Origin: Flavobacteriales bacterium
GTDB taxonomy: Bacteria; Bacteroidota; Bacteroidia; Flavobacteriales_D; Sanyastnellaceae
Reading direction: 5' to 3'
DNA: 42,960 nucleotides
Assembly: GCA_030828175.1 (NCBI GenBank)
Contig: JAURDB010000003.1
Coordinates: 1-42,960, forward strand
The position numbers and the translations under genes were made by a program. Below, piece by piece: positions 31,981 to 38,895 of the stretch; the first letter of the stretch is position 1, and each line of letters begins with the position of its first letter. Below the pieces are notes generated by a model, which was not told the DNA's origin, made no database searches, and saw nothing but the letters and a program-made list of their open reading frames with translations.

Positions 31981-32053
31981 AGCTATCGCTAGGAATGGCG
32001 ATTGGCAAGTAGATTGTTAGGAAGGAAGGGCGCGAAGGCGCCCTTCTCTTTTT
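31981..32053 (+). ncRNA. Candidate small RNA of ~73 nt with its own promoter and terminator
   Basis: The predicted transcript starts about 5 nt after a perfect -7 box. It contains a 5' hairpin (ATCGC 31985-31989 with GCGAT 31998-32002, loop TAGGAATG), a single-stranded purine-rich linker (32007-32024) and a strong 3' terminator hairpin. The only ATG frame inside is six codons (MAIGK then stop). It does not resemble tRNA, 4.5S/SRP RNA (no GGAAGCAGCC-type loop), 6S RNA or tmRNA. An alternative is an attenuated leader for the lipoprotein gene 25 bp downstream. Confidence 0.55.
32025..32053 (+). terminator. Intrinsic terminator of the candidate small RNA
   Basis: GAAGGGCGC (32025-32033) pairs perfectly with GCGCCCTTC (32038-32046) across a GAAG tetraloop, followed by TCTTTTT (32047-32053). 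This is a textbook intrinsic terminator on the plus strand. Confidence 0.85.
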
Positions 32054-32078
32054 CCATTATCTTGTCGAAATTCAGAAC

Positions 32079-32525
32079 ATGGAACGACATTTATGGATGG
32101 CCGCAGTTGGGTTTTTGGCCTTCGCAGGATGCAAGGATCCTGAGCCCATTACCCGCTGTGTCATTGACCGTGTAGAGGTGCTCGAAATTGATGAGGATTA
32201 TTTCGAGGACACCATTGACGAAGGCGCCCCGGATTTGTTCGTTGAATGGAGAAATGCGGCCACGCAGTCGGTCATTTTTACGACCGGTGTAGTACAGGAT
32301 GCTCAGTTGCCCGTCAACCTGGATTTTGTGGCGGCAAACATTGAAGAAGTGGATTTCGCCACCGAATACGAATTCACGGTATTCGATTCAGATGTGGCAA
32401 CAACCCAGGATTTCATCGCCCTTGGACTGCCCTTTAGGGCCGCCGATCATTTGGATGGGGAGCGCACAGAAGTGGACATTTCGGATGGTGCGACCACCAT
32501 CCGTGTACATTTGATTTGGTACTAG
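32079..32525 (+). CDS. Small lipoprotein of unknown function
   Basis: The 148-residue product has a lipoprotein signal with lipobox FAGC (MERHLWMAAVGFLAFAGC). The mature protein is acidic and beta-rich with regular alternation (IDRVEVLEIDEDYFED, EYEFTVFDSDVA), suggesting a small C2- or immunoglobulin-like sandwich. I recognise no family. It follows the small-RNA terminator by 25 bp and could be its regulatory target or be served by read-through. Confidence 0.7.
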   Translation: MERHLWMAAVGFLAFAGCKDPEPITRCVIDRVEVLEIDEDYFEDTIDEGAPDLFVEWRNAATQSVIFTTGVVQDAQLPVNLDFVAANIEEVDFATEYEFTVFDSDVATTQDFIALGLPFRAADHLDGERTEVDISDGATTIRVHLIWY

Positions 32526-32548
32526 TCGGATTGCACCGAATGGTTGTC

Positions 32549-32556
32549 TATATTTG
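32549..32556 (+). promoter_or_regulatory. -7 promoter box of rpsT
   Basis: TATATTTG is a perfect TAnnTTTG box, followed by CACC, placing the likely start near 32561 and leaving a leader of about 15 nt before the rpsT ATG at 32576. A well-spaced -33 TTG was not identified. Confidence 0.6.
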
Positions 32557-32575
32557 CACCCCTTAAATCGCAAGT

Positions 32576-32833
32576 ATGGCGAACCACAAATCAGCCCTCA
32601 AGCGGATCCGATCCAACGAGACCAAGCGTCTCAGCAACCGCTATTACCACAAGACCATGCGGAATGCCCTCCGCAAGTACCGTGCTACCACGGATGCCAA
32701 AGAGTTGGAGGAGCAGCTGCCCAAGGTGACGTCCATGATTGATCGTTTGGCCAAGAAGAACGTCATTCACAAGAACAAAGCGGGCAACCTCAAAAGCAGC
32801 TTGGTTCGACACCTCGCGACCACAAAGGCTTGA
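32576..32833 (+). CDS. rpsT: 30S ribosomal protein S20
   Basis: The 85-residue, highly basic protein begins [19 protein letters not shown], the conserved S20 start, and continues with the helical [19 protein letters not shown] and [17 protein letters not shown]20 binds 16S rRNA early in 30S assembly. The length is normal. It has its own promoter box upstream and a strong terminator 40 bp downstream, so it is likely monocistronic. Confidence 0.97.
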   Translation: MANHKSALKRIRSNETKRLSNRYYHKTMRNALRKYRATTDAKELEEQLPKVTSMIDRLAKKNVIHKNKAGNLKSSLVRHLATTKA

Positions 32834-32872
32834 CGACCTTGGCCGCATGACGGTCTACACGATATCGAAAGA

Positions 32873-32898
32873 GGGAGGTGAAAGCCTCCCTTTTTTTT
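32873..32898 (+). terminator. Strong intrinsic terminator after rpsT
   Basis: GGGAGG (32873-32878) pairs with CCTCCC (32885-32890) around a short TGAAAG loop, followed by eight T residues (32891-32898). It separates rpsT from radC and rules out a radC start inside the hairpin. Confidence 0.92.
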
Positions 32899-32940
32899 CG
32901 GCGGAAATTTGGGACGAACACATGGGTGAGGCACTTCGCG

Positions 32941-33591
32941 ATGCGACCTCGTGAGAAGGTCCTCTTGCTGGGAGCCGGCGGATTGACCGACTCCGAACTC
33001 TTGGCGGTTCTCATCGGTACGGGCACGCCCGGTGAGGAAGCCCTGGATGTCGCCAACCGCGTGCTGGCGTCCGTGGACGGGGATCTGCATGCGTTGGGCA
33101 GATGTGACCCTTTGCGTCTTCGCAATTTGAAGGGAATTGGTGACGCGAAGGCCATCAGCATTGGAGCGGCGATGGAGTTGGGGAGGAGAAGAATGGGGGC
33201 CAAAGAAGCGGATCAGGTCCGCATTGCTCGGTCGATGGATATCGTCCACCGTTTTCGTGCACGGCTCATCGATTTGGAATGGGAAGAGTTTTGGATCCTG
33301 GCCTTGTCCAGGGCCAATACGCCCATCTGCGATCTCCGCGTCTCCATTGGAGGGCAATCCGGCACGGTTGTGGATCCCAAGATGGTGTTTCGAAAGGCAC
33401 TATCCGTGCGCGCCGCGGCGTTGGTTCTGGTGCACAATCACCCTTCTGGCAACCCCAATCCAAGCTTGGCCGACAAGTCGCTGACGTCTGCATTGTGTCA
33501 AGCGGGCAAAGCATTGGATCTTCCCATTCTCGACCATGTCATCATTGCAGGCATGCGTCATTTTAGCTTTGCCGATAATCGGTTGATATGA
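32941..33591 (+). CDS. radC: RadC family protein (JAB/MPN domain)
   Basis: From the ATG at 32941 the protein has 216 residues and begins MRPREKVLLLGAGGLTDSEL, the RPREK motif typical of RadC N-termini. A helix-hairpin-helix-like stretch (LKGIGDAKAISI) follows. The C-terminal JAB/MPN metal site is HNHPSGNPNPSLAD. Its molecular role is unsettled despite the historical DNA-repair name. A GTG at 32926 (MRHFAM...) would add five residues and is also plausible. Its stop overlaps the wecB start (ATGA). Confidence 0.92.
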   Translation: MRPREKVLLLGAGGLTDSELLAVLIGTGTPGEEALDVANRVLASVDGDLHALGRCDPLRLRNLKGIGDAKAISIGAAMELGRRRMGAKEADQVRIARSMDIVHRFRARLIDLEWEEFWILALSRANTPICDLRVSIGGQSGTVVDPKMVFRKALSVRAAALVLVHNHPSGNPNPSLADKSLTSALCQAGKALDLPILDHVIIAGMRHFSFADNRLI

Positions 33592-34724
33592 ATCCTACGT
33601 CCCCCCCACATGCCGCAGACCTGCTCACCGTGGTGGGAGCACGTCCCCAGTTCATCAAGTCTGCGGCATTGACACGGGCACTCCCCGACGTGGGTTGGTC
33701 CCAGAGATTGGTTCACTCGGGACAACATCCCGACGACGCGATGGGGTTGGATTTCCTGATTGAGTTGGGTGTCCCGGCTCCAGATGTTCAGCTGCGTCCC
33801 AATCAGGCTTCAAGAAGTCGGAGAATGGCAGACATGCTCGTCGGGATCGAGGCCGAGATACGCAAGGCAAATCCTCGGGCGGTAGTGGTCTACGGTGACA
33901 CCGATAGCACCCTTGCCGGTGCATTGGCTGCCCACCATTGCAACGTTCCATTGGTCCATGTAGAGGCTGGATTGAGGAGCGGTGACCGCCGCATGCCGGA
34001 AGAGCACAATCGCATCATGACCGATCAACTCGCCGATTGGCTGTTTACGACCGGCCCCGCTGCCACCCGGCAGTTGATCAACGAGGGCATGCGGGAGGAG
34101 CGAATCGCGGAAGTGGGAGATGTGATGTTGGATGTGGCCTTGGCAGCACGGCCATTGTTGCGGGACCGGCATCCACCTCTTTGGCCTGGAGATGGGCCGG
34201 TCATGCTGGTCACCTTGCATCGCCCAGGCCTGGTGGATCAATCCGATCTTCTCAAGGGGGCCCTGGGAGCCATGGGTGCATGGGTCTCGGAGGTGGGGGG
34301 GCGCATTTACTTCCCGGTTCATCCCCGAACACGTCGAGCCATGGAGGAAGCGGGATTGAAGCTGCCGGAAGGAGTGGTTGATCCGGGTCCGATTGGTTAC
34401 CTGGACATGCAGGCGGCATTACACCGCGCCGATTTGGTATTGACCGATTCTGGTGGGGTTCAGAAAGAAGCTTGGTATCAGGGTACGCCCGCTGTAGTCC
34501 TCAGGAGTACCACCGAATGGAAGGAGCTGCTCGAGATGGGGGCCTGCTGCCTGGTGGACCCTTCCAATTTGGCTACACCTGCGGGAAGGAACGAATTGCT
34601 TGACAAGCTCGAGACTTGGCGAACAGTCCAGGTGCCATCCGTTCAGGAGGCCGGCTTGTTCGGAGGCGGTGCAGCTGCCGCGTCCTTGCTGAGAACCTTG
34701 ACACAACGAGACCTTCGTCCATGA
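33588..34724 (+). CDS. wecB: UDP-N-acetylglucosamine 2-epimerase (non-hydrolysing)
   Basis: The 378-residue enzyme has the GT-B-like fold of this family. It contains VVGARPQFIKSAAL at the N-terminus, VVYGDTDSTLAGALAA, HVEAGLRSGDRRMPEEHNR and the nucleotide-binding TDSGGVQKEA near residue 285. It interconverts UDP-GlcNAc and UDP-ManNAc, a precursor of ManNAc-containing surface glycans. It starts within the radC stop codon and overlaps the next gene by ATGA, so it is translated in a tightly coupled operon. Confidence 0.93.
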   Translation: MNPTSPPHAADLLTVVGARPQFIKSAALTRALPDVGWSQRLVHSGQHPDDAMGLDFLIELGVPAPDVQLRPNQASRSRRMADMLVGIEAEIRKANPRAVVVYGDTDSTLAGALAAHHCNVPLVHVEAGLRSGDRRMPEEHNRIMTDQLADWLFTTGPAATRQLINEGMREERIAEVGDVMLDVALAARPLLRDRHPPLWPGDGPVMLVTLHRPGLVDQSDLLKGALGAMGAWVSEVGGRIYFPVHPRTRRAMEEAGLKLPEGVVDPGPIGYLDMQAALHRADLVLTDSGGVQKEAWYQGTPAVVLRSTTEWKELLEMGACCLVDPSNLATPAGRNELLDKLETWRTVQVPSVQEAGLFGGGAAAASLLRTLTQRDLRP

Positions 34725-36013
34725 TTCGATACCCGGATTTGCCAGAAGTTTGGGTCCATGCTCCGCGGATGACCCCTCGGTTGGAAGCTGCCTTGGACTG
34801 GACAATTGGGGCTGTCCTGGGATTGTCGTGGCATTTCGAGTCGGATCGTGAGAAGCACCGCGCGGGTGAAACCCCTTGGAAATTTCAGTACGGTGGGGAG
34901 CCGGGTGCAGGATATTGGGTGCAACCGGACGGGCTCCTCGACGGCGCGGAAATGCGTTGGACAGCTCCAGAGCCACATCCGGAAGCCGATTGGCTCGCCC
35001 TGATTTTCTGGATGGGAAGCAGAATGGAGGAGTGGGGGCCGGGGGCACGGCGGGATGAACACGGGCGGTTTGATCCCACCGGGTCTTTTTCCGAACAGAA
35101 AGGGTGGCTCAATCGCCCGGTGTGCGAGGAGTGGGCCTTTGCTTGGGGCGAGCGTGTCATGAAGGAACAATGGCCTGCCCATTTGCACAGGTTGAGGTCA
35201 GAGTACTCCGTGCGGCCAACGTTGGATGTGGACAGTGCTTTTGCATTCAAGGGAAAGGGTTGGTGGCGAACCTCTGCTGCGTTGGGCCGTGATCTGATGA
35301 TGGGAGACTGGAAAAGGGCCCTGGCGAGGGCGCACACCTGTCTAGGAAAGAAAGCAGATGTCTATGACACCTATGCCCAGACGGCACGTTGGCACGATGC
35401 ACATGGGGCGGAGCCACAGTGGTTCTTCCTGCTGTCCCGTTTTGGGCGATACGACAAAGGACTTCCTCCCGGCAGCCCGCCATTGGCTGATTTGATGCGA
35501 AGTCTGGAAGAAAGAAATCCGGGATCGGTCCAATGGCACCCTGGGTATGCGGCAGCTTCGGATGCCAGCCGCATGCAGGAGGAATGCAGCGCCTACACTG
35601 TCATCATGGGGCGGCCTCCCAAGGCTGCTCGGCAGCATTATCTGCGCATGATTCCCGGACAGACCCGACGGCAATTGATCAGCCTTGGGATCCAAGAAGA
35701 CCATACAGAGGGACACGCGGTGCGGACAGGATTCAGAGGGGGGTTCAGTCGGTCGCGAAAGTGGTATGACCTGGAGGAAGAGCGGTTGACGGATTTGATC
35801 CTGTGTCCTTTTGCCGCGATGGATGCCACACTGTGCCGCTACATGAAGGTGCCTCCCGAGCAAGCTTCCGCCCACCTTGCTGCATTGGCAGACTCGGTCA
35901 AAGAGGTGGGAGGGACCCTTCGTTTGCTCTGGCACAATGAAAGCCTGGCTGAGCAGGGAGAATGGCATGATTGGGGAGGTGTATATCCCAACGTTCTGAA
36001 AGCGGTGCACTGA
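34721..36013 (+). CDS. Polysaccharide-deacetylase-like protein (DUF7033-type)
   Basis: The 430-residue protein starts at the ATG overlapping the wecB stop. The N-terminal third (about 1-160) is of the kind that precedes polysaccharide-deacetylase-like domains in Bacteroidota. A metal-binding-like TLDVDSAFAFKGKGW (about 168-182) resembles the first NodB-type motif (TxDxD), followed by HPGYAAA in place of the HxxxH site. This points to a carbohydrate esterase 4-like fold, possibly acting on ManNAc/GlcNAc glycans made with its neighbour WecB. The exact family was not searchable here and catalytic residues are only partly matched. Confidence 0.7.
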   Translation: MIRYPDLPEVWVHAPRMTPRLEAALDWTIGAVLGLSWHFESDREKHRAGETPWKFQYGGEPGAGYWVQPDGLLDGAEMRWTAPEPHPEADWLALIFWMGSRMEEWGPGARRDEHGRFDPTGSFSEQKGWLNRPVCEEWAFAWGERVMKEQWPAHLHRLRSEYSVRPTLDVDSAFAFKGKGWWRTSAALGRDLMMGDWKRALARAHTCLGKKADVYDTYAQTARWHDAHGAEPQWFFLLSRFGRYDKGLPPGSPPLADLMRSLEERNPGSVQWHPGYAAASDASRMQEECSAYTVIMGRPPKAARQHYLRMIPGQTRRQLISLGIQEDHTEGHAVRTGFRGGFSRSRKWYDLEEERLTDLILCPFAAMDATLCRYMKVPPEQASAHLAALADSVKEVGGTLRLLWHNESLAEQGEWHDWGGVYPNVLKAVH

Positions 36014-36033
36014 AGCCCCCAGGTAGCTGTTCC

Positions 36034-36037
36034 TTTG
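36034..36037 (+). promoter_or_regulatory. Candidate -7 TTTG box before the membrane-protein gene
   Basis: TTTG in the context TTCCTTTGCC ends 5 nt before the ATG at 36043. It has the same close spacing as the boxes before rluF and the DUF3467 gene. It may provide an internal promoter in the radC operon. Confidence 0.25.
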
Positions 36038-36042
36038 CCTGA

Positions 36043-36480
36043 ATGACGGAAGCTTCCATCATCTTTGAGATTCTGGGCTGGTGGTTGTTGAGCTTCCTCA
36101 AGTTCATCGTCATGCCTTCTGCGGGTCTGGCGGCGGGAATGGCCCCTCTCAGGGTCTTCACCTATTCCGCTTCGGGAGCCATCTTGGGACTGCTCTTGAT
36201 GCAGCCGGTCATTCGGGTTTTGTTCGATTGGCGCTCGCAGGTGAGGCGCAAGAAAGGCAAGCGGGCGTTCACGCCGGGTCGACGTCGCATCGTTCGGATC
36301 AAACAGCATTTCGGGATTCTCGGGATCGCTTTCCTTGGGGGGCCTTTGGGGGTGCCTGTGGGCGCCTTGCTGGCTTTCAAGTATTTCGGGCACCGCTCAT
36401 CCACCTTGCCGATCATGATGGTGGGCTATGTGATGTGGAGCGCTTTGTTGACGACATTGTCTGCGTTGGCCTTCCATTGA
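36043..36480 (+). CDS. Small polytopic membrane protein
   Basis: The 145-residue product has three to four hydrophobic helices (about 8-28, 38-60, 90-112 and 120-142) separated by a strongly basic cytoplasmic loop (SQVRRKKGKRAFTPGRRRIV). The segment FGILGIAFLGGPLGVPVGAL recalls the re-entrant GxxxGxPxPG-type motifs of the small multidrug export/DedA-like proteins, but the match is only suggestive. It lies 29 bp after the deacetylase-like gene and 10 bp before the HAD gene. Confidence 0.7.
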   Translation: MTEASIIFEILGWWLLSFLKFIVMPSAGLAAGMAPLRVFTYSASGAILGLLLMQPVIRVLFDWRSQVRRKKGKRAFTPGRRRIVRIKQHFGILGIAFLGGPLGVPVGALLAFKYFGHRSSTLPIMMVGYVMWSALLTTLSALAFH

Positions 36481-36490
36481 ATCCTCACCC

Positions 36491-37195
36491 ATGTCCGACA
36501 CACTCTCTCTTTTTTTTGATTTGGATCGAACCCTATGGGATTTTGAGCGCAACTCCCAGGAAACCCTCAAGGGGTTGTTTGCGGATTGCGACCTCGGCGC
36601 CAAGGGGAAAGGCGGGTTTGCTGCTTTCAATGCGATCTACCAAAGAGAGAATGCGCAATGTTGGGCGGATTACCGCGCAGGTCGGATGGAGAAGGAGGTT
36701 CTGCGTTCGGAGAGATTCAAGCGGGCCTTGCAAGGATTCGGTATCCAGGATGAAGGACTCGCAGAAACCATGGGCTGGGAGTATGTGAAGCGCGGTCCCC
36801 ACCAGCGCCATTTGCTGCCGGGTAGTTTGGAAGTACTGGAGGCTTTGAGGGGTCGGGGGCACGATATCCACATCTTGACGAATGGCTTCAGCGAGGTCCA
36901 GCACATCAAGGTGGAGAACACGGGCATTTCGAATTGGATTGACGCCCTGCTGACAAGCGAAGAGCTCGGCTCCCTGAAGCCCGCAAGGTCTTGTTTTGAT
37001 GCGGCATTGAAGGTCACAGGAGCCCCGGTGCAACAGGCGTGGATGATAGGGGATGACCACGAAGCGGACGTGGTAGGCGCCCACCAGGCTGGCTGGAAGT
37101 CGGTGCATTTCGATCCCGAAGGCCAACACCCGGAGGACACCCCGGCAGATGCCACGGTGAGCCATTTGCGGGATTTGTTGGCAGTCTTGCCCTGA
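36491..37195 (+). CDS. HAD-superfamily phosphatase, YjjG-type pyrimidine nucleotidase
   Basis: The 234-residue enzyme has all HAD motifs: FFDLDRTLWDFERNS (nucleophile Asp9, acid Asp11), ILTNGFSE (motif 2 Thr), the lysine of GSLKPARSCF (motif 3) and MIGDDHEADVVGA (motif 4). The WDFExNS extension of motif 1 is characteristic of YjjG, which dephosphorylates non-canonical pyrimidine nucleotides. It sits inside the plus-strand run started by radC. Confidence 0.88.
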   Translation: MSDTLSLFFDLDRTLWDFERNSQETLKGLFADCDLGAKGKGGFAAFNAIYQRENAQCWADYRAGRMEKEVLRSERFKRALQGFGIQDEGLAETMGWEYVKRGPHQRHLLPGSLEVLEALRGRGHDIHILTNGFSEVQHIKVENTGISNWIDALLTSEELGSLKPARSCFDAALKVTGAPVQQAWMIGDDHEADVVGAHQAGWKSVHFDPEGQHPEDTPADATVSHLRDLLAVLP

Positions 37196-37215
37196 GCCCA
37201 GCGCCCTGTCGACCT

Positions 37216-37222
37216 TACATTG
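37216..37222 (+). promoter_or_regulatory. Candidate -7 box before the DUF3467 gene
   Basis: TACATTG is followed by CAACC and the ATG at 37228. It matches TAnnTTTG with one base deleted and would give a leaderless transcript. Confidence 0.35.
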
Positions 37223-37227
37223 CAACC

Positions 37228-37551
37228 ATGAGTCAGGAGAATCCAGGGAAGAAGCCCAAACTCAACATTGAACTGCCGGACGAGGTCGCACCTGGCGTGT
37301 ACTCGAACCTCGCCGTAGTCACACACAGCCAGACTGAATTCGTTCTCGATTTCATTCAGGTGATGCCGGGAACCCCCAAGGCCAAAGTCAGGTCGAGGGT
37401 GGTGCTTTCACCCCAGCACGCCAAGCGGGTCATGAAGATGCTGGTCGACAACATCGGAAAATTCGAAGGCCAACACGGCAAAATCGAAATGGCCAGCCAG
37501 CCGGAACCCTCTTTCCCGGTCAACTTCGGAGGCCCCACTGGAGAGGCCTGA
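37228..37551 (+). CDS. DUF3467-domain protein
   Basis: The 107-residue product carries the DUF3467 pattern across its length: VAPGVYSNLAVVTHSQTEF, VLDFIQVMPG, AKVRSRVVLSPQHAKR and LVDNIGKFE. The family is widespread in Bacteroidota as a small cytoplasmic protein of unknown function. A flexible acidic/polar tail ends it (PVNFGGPTGEA). It converges on the dihydroorotase-like gene 26 bp away. Confidence 0.9.
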   Translation: MSQENPGKKPKLNIELPDEVAPGVYSNLAVVTHSQTEFVLDFIQVMPGTPKAKVRSRVVLSPQHAKRVMKMLVDNIGKFEGQHGKIEMASQPEPSFPVNFGGPTGEA

Positions 37552-37577
37552 TTGGCGCTGGGCATTCAGCCCTGCCT

Positions 37578-38858
37578 TCAGTTCCAGTGGCTTCCACGTG
37601 GAGTCACCGTGCCCAGCACGCGCCCTCGAAGTTTGGGAGTGTCGTGGGTGTAAAAGGCATTAGGGGCCTTCGAAAACGACTGCGGCAGCCCCCCTTCGGT
37701 GAGGGAAAATGCCGTGATTTCAGCTGCACCGCCTTCAGAAAGAGGCATCAGCGATTCGGCATCGCCCAAGAGTTTTCTGGGACCTTCGCAGAGCAAGGCA
37801 TAGATCGCTGAAAGGATTTGTTTGTCGTTCGCTCCGTGGTCGCTCAATGCGCCCATGAGGGCCGGTCCCACGGCATGTACACCTGCAATGCCCGGACGCA
37901 CCATCATGAAGTCGACGTCGTGTTCTTCCGGCGTGCGGGGGCGATGATCGGAAACCACCAAATCGAGAGCGCCATCCAAGGCGGCCTGCCGGAGCGCATT
38001 GCGGTCTTCTTTCGAGCGCAAGGGAGGAAGCAGTTTCATGTCTGTATTGAACCCGTCCAAATCTTGGTCTGTCCAGCACAGGTGGTGAATGGAGGTTCCA
38101 CATGTGACCGATAAACCTTCTTCCTTGGCTACCCTCACAGCGGCCAATCCCGCCGCAGTGGTCATGATGGGGAAGTGCAGTCTTCCTCCCGTGTAGCGAA
38201 GGATGTCGAGGTCCCGGTTGACCCTAAGCAATTCTGATTCCCCTGAGTTCCCTTGCAATCCAAGTGCAATGCTCATGGCGCCTTCATGCATCACCCCGTC
38301 CGGTTGAAAATGGGGGTCGTGGGCATCTGAGAAAACAGGCAGTCCAGAAGGTTGGTGGTATTCGAGCGCTCTTCTGAGCAACTCGGGTCGGTCGATGGGT
38401 GAGTCGTCAGAGAAGGCGCGGGCACCCGCTTCTTTCAAGGCGAACGCTTCGGAGAGCTGTGTGCCTTTTCGCCCCATGCTCAATGCCGCAATGGGAATCA
38501 CACCGCACTCCATGTTCGCGGACCGATGAATCAGCGAGCTGATTTCAGAAGGCTGGTCTCGGCAAGGATGGGTCGAAGAAACCGGGGCGACCCTTGTGAA
38601 TCCACCTTGTGCAGAAGCTTTAAGACCCCCAAGGAGGCCTTCGGCACGCTCCATTCCAGGGTCTCGAAAGTCGACTTGGCCATCCCACCACCCTGCAGAA
38701 ATCCAAGCGCCTTTGAGGTCTATATCGCCTTCTGCCAACGGGCGGTCGGAGGCGGGCTGCAGCGATTGGACGGTGCCGTCCTGGATGACCAAGTCCACGG
38801 CTTTTCCGTGAAGGTGATCACCCGGTTGGAGGAGTTTGGGGTTGCGGAGTCGGATCAT
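37578..38858 (-). CDS. Dihydroorotase homologue lacking the HxH metal ligands
   Basis: From the ATG at 38858 (the longer TTG start overlaps little and is less likely) the protein has 426 residues with an amidohydrolase fold. At the place of the usual DxHxHxRxPG motif it reads DGQVDFRDPG, so both histidines are replaced (Gln61, Asp63). Later family signatures remain: SIHHLCWTDQDLDGFNTDMK and VVSDHRPRTPEEH. Bacteroidota commonly carry such divergent dihydroorotases, so it may be a structural partner of aspartate transcarbamoylase or an enzyme with altered metal use. It lies 37 bp after the BatA-like gene and is probably co-transcribed with it. Confidence 0.85.
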   Translation of the reverse strand: MIRLRNPKLLQPGDHLHGKAVDLVIQDGTVQSLQPASDRPLAEGDIDLKGAWISAGWWDGQVDFRDPGMERAEGLLGGLKASAQGGFTRVAPVSSTHPCRDQPSEISSLIHRSANMECGVIPIAALSMGRKGTQLSEAFALKEAGARAFSDDSPIDRPELLRRALEYHQPSGLPVFSDAHDPHFQPDGVMHEGAMSIALGLQGNSGESELLRVNRDLDILRYTGGRLHFPIMTTAAGLAAVRVAKEEGLSVTCGTSIHHLCWTDQDLDGFNTDMKLLPPLRSKEDRNALRQAALDGALDLVVSDHRPRTPEEHDVDFMMVRPGIAGVHAVGPALMGALSDHGANDKQILSAIYALLCEGPRKLLGDAESLMPLSEGGAAEITAFSLTEGGLPQSFSKAPNAFYTHDTPKLRGRVLGTVTPRGSHWN

Positions 38859-38895
38859 ATTCTTCGTGCAGGGTCTTGCGATGATCAAAGGCGTT

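Noticed and set aside
31981-32053. tRNA or SRP RNA for the small transcript
   Set aside because: There is no T-arm GGTTCGA-type sequence, no cloverleaf and no SRP tetraloop/asymmetric-loop motif.
32878-32940. Longer radC start (GTG at 32878)
   Set aside because: It lies inside the rpsT terminator hairpin and T-run, so it could not be in the radC mRNA, and the extra residues do not match RadC.
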